From NCBI RefSeq assembly GCF_018294505.1, contig NC_057814.1, positions 39,105,239 through 39,169,238 of the forward strand: a DNA stretch of 64,000 bases. The letters are read 5' to 3'. Source of the stretch: Triticum aestivum. Lineage: Eukaryota; Streptophyta; Magnoliopsida; Poales; Poaceae. Each line of letters starts with the position of its first letter. Position 1 is the stretch's first letter. The position numbers and the translations under genes were made by a program. Below the pieces are notes generated by a model. That model was not told the DNA's origin, searched no databases, and was given only the letters and a program-made list of their open reading frames with translations. Shown piece by piece: positions 56,567 to 64,000 of this stretch.

Positions 56567-57814
56567 CACTACAAGAAAAAGACACATCCGTGACATTTTG
56601 GGCCGAACGAATTTTTTTCTGTCATACTTATGACACTTCTATGACAATAATTATGACAAAACACGGTATCATCATAGATGTGGTGGGGTCCTACTTCTAT
56701 GACAAAAAATCATGACAGAAAATGGGCTTTTCGTCCTGGGCGGGCCGAAGACGCAATTGCATGACATTCTTTGGGCCGTCCATGACGGAAAAAACCATGG
56801 TAGAAGCGAGGGCGAGGAAAATATCAGGGTGTTCCCGGTTACGGTGGGTGGTCGGGGCCGAGCGATGCGCGTTTCTCTCGTACACGCACGCGCGTGGGTG
56901 CGAGGCGTGGGGCTCTAACTGAACCGAGCGAGGCGTTGGGCTCTAACTGAACCCGATCGATTGCACTGCAGGCTACGCGTTACTGAACCCGAGCGGTCGA
57001 TCGATGGCTGTTAACTGAACCCGATCGAGCGATTCCTTCGCTACTGCTGCTAACTGAATCTGATCGATGCTGCCTCTGGATGAACAGTGAGCGTTGCTGG
57101 GGGCTTTGGATGAACAGTTCCCGGTGGGGGTGGATGAACAGGACCCCGTGGCGTTGCCTCTGGATGAACAGGACCCCGATCGTTCGAGCCGGTTGGGGCT
57201 GGATGAATAGGACCCCGTGGAGGGCAGGATGAACAGGACCACCCCGTGGAGGGCAGGATAAACAGTAGACGGTGGAGGGCTGGATAAACAGTAGCCCGTG
57301 GAGGGGTGGTTGAAAAGTAGCCCGTGGAGAGGGCTGGTTGAACAGTAGCCGGTGGAGTAGCGCGCGGTGGAGGCTGGATGAACAGGAGCCCGTTGATGAA
57401 CAGTCGCAGGTGGAGGCCGGAGGAGGTCGACGGTGGATGAATAGTAGCCTGTGGAGGCTGGAGGGGGTCGGCGGTGGAGATGAACAGTATCCCGTGGAGT
57501 CCCGTTTTGCGGTACGCCACACCCCTCTCGATGAACAGGACCCCCGTTTCGATCGTAGCGCTCCAACGCAAGTCCGTTTCGTCCGTTTTGCGGTACGCCA
57601 CACCCCTCCCGATCAAGAGGACCCCCATTTCGACCGTAGGAGGTCCGTTTTCTCCGTTTTGCGGTACGCCACACCCATCCCGATGAACAGGATCCCGTTT
57701 TGAACATGGTCGGTCAAACACAAGGCCGTTTCCTCCGTTCTGCGGTACGCCAGGCCTCGTTTACATCGGCTGTTCCGTCCAAGCCGGTTGGCTCCCACGC
57801 GTTCCGTTGCCTCC
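56567..57814 (+). mobile_element. End of a CACTA transposon (Triticeae type)
   Basis: It starts CACTACAAGAAAAAGACAC at 56567. The first 200 bp carry repeated TATGACA/TGTCATA motifs, the rest GAACAGGACCCCGTGG units. I recognise this terminal sequence as very common in wheat. No transposase is present; the element is interrupted at 57815 and its other end is not in the window. Confidence 0.75.
57060..57760 (+). repeat. GGATGAACAGGACCCCG repeat array
   Basis: About 20 variants of GGATGAACAG(GACCCCGTGG) up to 57500. Longer ~60-bp units follow, with TTTTGCGGTACGCCACACCC at about 57510, 57590 and 57658 and a diverged copy at 57740. Open frames on both strands (for example 56973-57707 minus) reflect the repeat. 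Confidence 0.85.
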
Positions 57815-60320
57815 TGTCAGGACCCCGATCCTAAGTCACACCGATCTAGCATGTAACACATCATATCACTTTGCGGCCTCACGCACGGTATTTCCACGGG
57901 TGCCACCTTACCTGGCCCGGGACCGTTTGCGCCTTTTGGCTCACGTATATGATAGTGTCGCTAGAATCCATATGACAGAGAACCTGGGCCGACATCACTA
58001 GTCGTAAACCCAAACTGGCACTAACTTACAGGGACAGGCATACATGACCCAGCAACAAACGTGTCGGTCATCAGCGAGTGAATCTGGGCTGTAGCAGCTG
58101 GGCTAGCAGGACTCTGGGAATCCGGGCTGTAGCAGGCTAACAGGACTCCGAAAGACACCGCATGACATTTCCCCGAAGGGACAGACACAGGATCGAAGGA
58201 CACATGCCGGCCAGTCTAAGTGTTCCGCAGCAGTAGCAACTGGGCTAACAGGACTCCGGTAAACCGGGCTATAGCAGACTACCATGGCTCAGTGGAAGCA
58301 CTAGACTACCCCCCATAAGAGAGGCTACCAAGGATAGACAACTAGGTTGTCGGATCCCACACATACCAAGCATTTCAATCATACACACAATATGCTCGAT
58401 ATGTGTAAATACAACATGGCATCAAAACAAAACTCTACGACTCAAAGTATTTATTCATTAGGCTCCGAGGAGCCAAGTATTACAAACATGGGTCTCATGA
58501 CCCCACATACAGAGCATACAAGCAACAAGCGGAAGCAATACTTGTCTGAGTACAGACAACTACAAATGAAGAAGGCTGAAAAGCCTGACTATCTACAAGA
58601 CCCTCCCAAGGGTACAAGATCGTAGCTGAGGTAACAAGCTAAACGTCGGAGTCCACGCGGAACTACTAGTGAGACTAAAGTCTCTCTGCAAAACATAAAA
58701 TAAGCAAACGTGAGTACAAATGTACCCAGCAAGACTTACATCAGAACTAGCTAATATGCATCGGTATCAATAAAGGGGGTGGTGGAGTTTAACTGCAGCA
58801 AGCCAGCTTTGACTCGGTGGCTATCCTAAACTACGACTGCAAGTAACTCTTTGGAGGTGGCGCACACGAGTCCACATATTCACCATATCAATACACCACT
58901 ATGGATCCGCTCCCGTCTCCCTACGAGAAGGCCATCCATAGCACTCACGCTTATCTTGCGCATTTTAGGGTATCCTCTTCAAGTTATCTATGAACTGTAC
59001 AGGCAACCCAGAAGTCCGTTACCGCGGACGCGACTATTCGAATAGATGATGTTAACCCTGTAGGGGTGTACTTCTTCACACACGCTCTCGCCACTTACCA
59101 CCATGTACACGTCGTGTATCTCGGCAACCTTCAAGCGGAAGCCTGGCGAGGGAGTCGAACACGACCTGACTAACCACGCAAGTCTCTAGTCCAGGTTTAT
59201 CGCCTATTCGGGTTCCATCCGCAAGGAGATCGGGCCGGGGTGTGCTCACGGCCCCAAATGATGTGTGCAGGGTTCCCAAGCCCACCTTGACGGATGGATC
59301 TATGCTTGGTACACCGTGCCATGGTGCCTAGTCTGTCCCAAGCCCACCTGTACCGGGTGCCACTTGGTAGACTACTAACACTGCCTACAAACACCAGAAA
59401 CTAGTTGCAACTCCTGGGCAGAGATCATGTTGATTAATAAGTCGAGAGGGGCACTTAAGCATTCCAATGCGTGGTAGTAGCTATTCATGGATCACAAACA
59501 CAGAACTCAGTTCCTAAGGACAGCTTCAATGAGACAACCCACCATGTACTCCTACATGGCCTCTCACCGATACCTTTACCAAATCGTGTTCACACACTTA
59601 GCTCACAACAGTAGGACAAGTTCACACACCTCCGATTCATCCCCGATGAATCAGACCTGACTCAACTATAAGTAGTAGCAGGCATGACAAACAAGCATGA
59701 ATGAGTAGGCACATCAGGGCTCAAACAACTCCTACTCATGCTAGTGGGTTTCATCTATTTACTGTGGCAATGACAGGTCATGCAGAGGAAAGGGGTTCAA
59801 CTACCGCAGCATGTAACAGTTGAATCGTTGTTGTCCGAATGCAATAAAAGAGAGCAGGGGCAAGAGAGTGGGATTGTATCGGAATGAACAAGGGGGTTTT
59901 GCTTGCCTGGCACTTCTGAAGATAGTATAGTTCTTCATCGGTGTCATCGAACTCATCATCGGAACCACGTCTACTGAGAGGGGAGAAATACCGGGAACAA
60001 GGAAGAACACAATCAATGCAATGCAACAATATGATGCATGATCATGACATGGCAATATGCTGTGGTTTGAGCTAATGCAGCTAGCAATGATTTAAATGAA
60101 GTTGGTTTGAACCCAAGGTTCAAATTCAAACTCCATATGTGAAATTCAAATGCCATTTAATTGGTTTGACCTGATCAGCAGGTATAAGTTGCTCAAACAT
60201 GCATTAAAATTCCATAAACAGATTCTTTGGATTTTTTTGATAATTTTTCATATATAATTTATTTCATTCTAAGCTACGGTTGAATTTCTATGATTTTTAG
60301 AAGTTTAGGACATTTTCTGA
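57815..60320. mobile_element. LTR-like repeat, unclassified
   Basis: It begins TGTCAGGACCCCGATCC where the CACTA sequence breaks off, a start typical of plant Gypsy LTRs. About 2.5 kb follow without polyprotein, transposase or conserved frame. 58230-58300 partly repeats 58080-58150 (GGGCTAACAGGACTCCGG). I recognise the sequence as abundant in wheat but cannot name the family. The far end is not seen because another repeat begins near 60321, so I cannot tell LTR, solo LTR or fragment apart. Confidence 0.45.
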
Positions 60321-60810
60321 AAATCTTTCCCTAATAATAAAGCACGGATTGAGTTTGTCGGGTTCACCGTCATGGCATTTTTCAGAAAACCCCTTTTGCT
60401 TTTCAGTATTTGAACCCGCAATCCCTCTTTTATTTGATGTCAAAAAACGTTTCATTTTTTACAAAAAGACCCCTGCCTCTTATCCACATCCGCTTCCTTT
60501 TTCCAGCTAAGGCGGAGCGGTAGAAGAGGGGCGGGCCGAGCAGGAGAAGTTGAGGGGTGGCGCCCTTGCCGGCGTACGGCTACAATCGCGGCAGGGAGGC
60601 GGGGCCGTATGCATTGGATGCGCGCGCTCGCCCGCAGCTAACGCAGACGCAGCGGCCTTCCATGGCGGCTCGGCTCGATCAGGAGGACGAGGGGAAGGGC
60701 TCGCGAGGGCCGGCACCAGGAATGGACCGGAGGCGGGTGGATCTGGCGATTCCGAAGGAGCTGCGGCGGCGAGCGGCTCCGTGGGCGGCAACCTGAGAGG
60801 TTCAAGCGGC

Positions 60811-61540
60811 GGCCGTGGACCCAGCTGTCAGCCTCTCCACGTACAGTCCATGTCCGATGGAAGCCGTTCCTTGACCACGTTGATCACGCCGCGCCGAGAG
60901 CACCAAGGCGGTGGACGACGGCGAGGCCTAGGAAGGGGACGACGCGGAGCCGGGTAAGACGCGGCAGTGGATGCCCACGTGTAGAGGAGTATGAGGGTTC
61001 ACTGGTTCGCTGCGGTGTGAGGCTGCCATCGCCGCAGAATAACAGGGGCTGTGGGTGAGTAGAGGGATGGCCTGGCCAGCGGTGGGAGTAGTAGGGGCCG
61101 GTGAGGCCTCCGCCGCATCGCCGCCGGCCACGGGAGGCAGGAGCACGAGGAACGACCGGCGCTGGTTTGGGCGGCTAGAGCAAGAAGACCAGAGGTTGAA
61201 GAAGCACTACGGCCGTTGGATGGACATCGTACGGTCACTGGAGCTAGAATCGTGCATATTGACTAAGTTGACAAAGCCCTCCGTCCCCGTTAACTTAGTA
61301 GGCCCACAAGTCAGCCTGCCACTATACTGGGTCCCAGCTAGTAGGGGGAGTATTCATTTTTTTTGTGCGTGATAAGGAGGCACTTCCTTGCGTGCGAAGA
61401 TATAGCTGGTGGGTCCAAGCTGTCAGCGGCGGTAACGTTTTTTTCACGAAATACAGAGGCCCTTTCGGTGGGTCCCAGATGTCAGGTGGAGGAATCATTA
61501 TTTCGCGCGTAATAAGGAGGCATTTCCTTGCGTGCGGCCG
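60811..61540 (+). repeat. Module copy 1
   Basis: About 730 bp. Landmarks in order: CCAGCTGTCAGCCTCTCCAC; GGCGGTGGACGACGGCGAGG; GAATAACAGGGG; TTGAAGAAGCACTACGGCCG; TTGACTAAGTTGACAAAGCC; TAAGGAGGCACTTCCTTGCG. Confidence 0.8.
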
Positions 61541-61925
61541 TGGACCCAGCTGTCAGCCTCTCCACGTACAGTCCACTTCAGATGCATGTCGGTCGTTGAC
61601 CACGTTGACCAGGCCGCGCTGAGAGCACCAGGGCGGTGGACGACGGCGAGGCCTAGGAAGGGAACGACACGGAGGCAGGGAAGACTCGGCAGTTGTTTCC
61701 CACGCTAAGGGGAGTACGACTGTACGAGGGTTTATTGGTTTGTCTGCCATCGCCGGAGAATAACAACATGTGTGGGTGAGTAGAGGGATGGCTAGGCCAG
61801 CGATGGGAGTATGGTGGGGCGGTGAGGCCTGCGCGGCAGCACAGCCGGCCGCGGGAAGAGCAGAGATTGAAGAAGCACGATGGCCGTTGGATGGAAATCC
61901 AACAGTCACTGCTTGTGCGTCAACC
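61541..61925 (+). repeat. Module copy 2, shortened
   Basis: About 385 bp. It shares the first four landmarks of copy 1, then ends after the GTCACTG block and passes into unique sequence. Confidence 0.8.
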
Positions 61926-62420
61926 TTTTTTAGGAAAGCCTCAAATCTGTGGAAAACAGCATACAACCCATCTGCCATTATTTCTAATAATTTACAGCCC
62001 ATTTGCTAATTCTTAAGGTTTTTTGGAGCCCATATTCTTTTTTTTAGCATTACAACCCATATTGTGGCCACGGTTAAAAAATTATACGAAATTTTGCATA
62101 TTTCGGTGCAGTCCGAACTGTTTTTAATCCCGAAATTTCGAGTCACATTCAAACTGAATTTAAAAATAAATGTATATCAATATAAAATCCAACAAATTGT
62201 CCATGCATAAAAATCAATGCAATTTAAAATCTCGAAATGAAAAAAGGAAATTTGAAACTAATTGCCGGTTTGATGTGTTTAAAAAATGTACAGCCCATTT
62301 CTCATTACTGATAAGCCATTTTCTCGGCCAGCCGACTGAAGCTCTCCTCGTCTTGAATGATTTGCAGCCCAACAGGCCTGACAAAGCGACTTACTTGGCA
62401 AATCACAAAAAAATTGGGCT
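61926..62420 (+). other. Unique AT-rich stretch between modules
   Basis: About 495 bp, AT-rich with repeated ACAGCCCAT/ACAACCCAT phrases. No gene seen. Confidence 0.5.
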
Positions 62421-63135
62421 GTGGCCGTGGACCCAGCTGCGGCCATGGACCCAGCTATCAGCCTCTCCACGTACAGTACTCTTCCGATGGAAGTCGGTCG
62501 TTGACCACATTGACCACGCCGCGCCGAGAGCACCAAGGCGGTGGACGACGGCGAGGCCTAGGAAGGGACGCGGAGCCGGGGAAGACACGGCAGTGAATGC
62601 CCACGCGGAGAGGAGTACGAGGGTTCACTGGTTCGGCTGCGGCGTGAGGATGCCGTCGCCGCAGAATAACAGGGGGTGTGGGTGAGTAGAGGGATGCCCT
62701 GGCCAGCGGTGGGAGTAGTAGGGGGCGGTGAGGCCTCCGCGGCATCACAGCCGGCCACGGGTGGCAGGAGCACACAGCACGACCGGCGCTGCTTTGGGCG
62801 GCTGGAGCAAGAAGACCAGAGGTTGAAGAAGCACTATGGCCGTTGGATGGACATCGTACAGTCACTAGAGCTAGAATCGTTCATATTGACTAAGTTGACA
62901 AAGCCCTCCATCCCCGTCAACTTAGTAGGCCCACAAGTCAGCCACCCACTATGGTGGGTCCTTGCTAGCAGGGGGTATTCATTTTTTTGTGCGTAATAAG
63001 GAGCCACTTCCTTGCGTGCGAAGATATAGCTGGTGGGTCCGACCTGTCAGCGGGGGGAACGTTTTTTTTCACGAAATAGAGAAGCCCTTCCCACGTACAG
63101 TGCGTAATAAGGAGGAACTTTCCTTGCGTGCGACC
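62421..63135 (+). repeat. Module copy 3
   Basis: About 715 bp, the closest relative of copy 1 and with all of its landmarks. It opens with a local duplication of GGCCGTGGACCCAGCT. Confidence 0.8.
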
Positions 63136-63545
63136 ATGGACCTCGTGGGTCCCAGCCGTCAAGCTCTCCACATACAGTCCTCTTCCGATGACTCTCATAT
63201 GTTGACCACGCCGCGCCGACCGCACCGAGGCGGTGGACGACGGCGAGTCCCCAGACTGGAACGACCCGGAGATGGGGAAGACGCGGCAGTGGAGTCGCAA
63301 ATGGAGAGGAGTGGGAAACTTGACCGGTTCGGGTGCGGGGTGGGCCTACACTCGGCAGAGAATAACAGGAGGTGCGGAGTGGAGGGATGGCCTGGTCGTC
63401 GGCGGGGTAGCGTTTCGCCGAGGAGCGCAAAACAACGCCGCTGGATGCCGGAGGCTGGAGCAGGCGGTCCCGGCAGCGCTGGGGGAAGAAGACGAGAGAT
63501 TGAAGAAGAATGCCGGCCATTGGATGTAAATCCAACGCCTTCTTA
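63136..63545 (+). repeat. Module copy 4, most diverged
   Basis: About 410 bp. It retains the GGCGGTGGACGACGGCGAG, GAATAACAGG and GATTGAAGAAGAATGCCGGCC landmarks. It ends like copy 2 with a block close to GTTGGATGGAAATCCAAC. Confidence 0.75.
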
Positions 63546-64000
63546 GGCTTCGACCTACTGGCCCACATGTCAGCCAATCCATTTGTTTTTTAGTCCATTT
63601 GGTGGGCTGGGTGAAACAATGGTGTAGCATCTATGCAGCCCGTTTATATATATGGTAGAATTTAAAGCCCATTTGCATTTTTCTCGAAATCCGCAGACTT
63701 GCTGGGCTAGGTGAAAATATCATGTTGGGCTAGACGAAGAAATGTTATAAAAACATAAACACATGATTGCATGTCTATTACGGCATTGGTCAGTAAAATC
63801 TTTGCAAGCTTATGTACGCAATCACTAGGAGTTAACTTGCCAAGTTATATATAAACAATTATTATTATTATTTTGTAAGAACTTTCAACTTACGAAATAA
63901 AATATCATTTAAATTTGATGAGTTAATAGTACGTGGGGTATTATTATTTTTTAGGCTAGATGTGGGACAGTTGAGTTGGTTCTAGGGAAAAGTACTGTGA
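63546..64000. other. AT-rich tail to the window edge
   Basis: About 455 bp with no coding signal. A (TAT)n run lies near 63860-63872. GGGCTGGGTGAAACAA and GGGCTAGGTGAAAATA are loosely repeated. Confidence 0.4.

Larger units (their letters stand above)
60321..64000. mobile_element. Unclassified repeat, possibly Helitron-type, reaching the window end
   Basis: Sequence changes abruptly at about 60321-60324, where TCTTTCCCTAATAATAAAGC begins after an A. Helitrons start with TC and insert between A and T, which is suggestive only. Inside are four copies of a module (separate entries) around unique stretches. No RepHel protein is encoded. Short open frames on both strands are not conserved between module copies. 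No 3' hairpin plus CTRR end was identified before 64000. Confidence 0.35.

Noticed and set aside
56973..57721. Overlapping open frames of 200-244 codons on the minus strand
   Set aside because: They lie in the GAACAGGACCCCG repeat array; several frames are open at once and none resembles a known domain.
60550..60957. Ala/Gly-rich open frame near the right end
   Set aside because: It overlaps a minus-strand open frame and runs into the repeated module; it is not conserved in the other module copies.

Overview
This window is intergenic DNA of a large grass genome, almost certainly a Triticeae species (wheat, Aegilops or barley). I recognise Copia LTRs of the Angela/WIS/BARE1 group, a Gypsy LTR of the Sabrina/WHAM style (starting TGATACGTCTCCAACGTATC), and CACTA transposons with the grass subterminal motif TTTGCCGTCTGC. 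I see no host gene, rRNA or tRNA gene and no CRISPR array. Family names come from memory of the families; boundaries and target-site duplications (TSDs) are read from the sequence.

Layout. The oldest visible layer is a broken class II element, CACTA-like by its hairpin-rich ends, with a decayed minus-strand multi-exon gene of unknown function. It survives in four pieces: 354-596, 19288-20681, 38407-40593 and 56050-about 56460. Three insertions separate the pieces. (A) A plus-strand Copia element, 597-19282 (TSD GAGGC), itself split by a complete plus-strand CACTA transposon, 5975-16116 (TSD TCC/TCT). (B) A minus-strand non-autonomous Gypsy element, 20682-38401 (TSD CGTAC/TGTAC). It is split by a plus-strand Gypsy solo LTR, 23412-25107 (TSD AAATG), and by a young minus-strand Copia element C, 29381-38067 (TSD CCCAC), which carries one uninterrupted 1328-residue polyprotein. 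(D) A plus-strand Copia tandem, 40599-56044 (outer TSD GGAGG), arranged LTR-internal-LTR-internal-LTR. Right of the nest lie one end of another CACTA element (56567-57814), a long LTR-like repeat (57815-about 60320), and about 3.7 kb of unclassified repeat with four copies of one module.

What works with what. Only element C looks able to make its own proteins (Gag, protease, integrase, reverse transcriptase/RNase H). The 10.1-kb CACTA has both termini, a transposase frame broken by one internal stop, and a second multi-exon gene of the Transposase_24 type. Gypsy B encodes only Gag plus a protease segment and would need enzymes from elsewhere. Copia A and both D copies are dead.

The most informative structures are: the D tandem, whose middle LTR is a mosaic of the outer two as unequal crossing-over predicts; a patch of foreign Copia sequence in one D copy; and an 88-bp-arm hairpin in the outer element that Copia A split.
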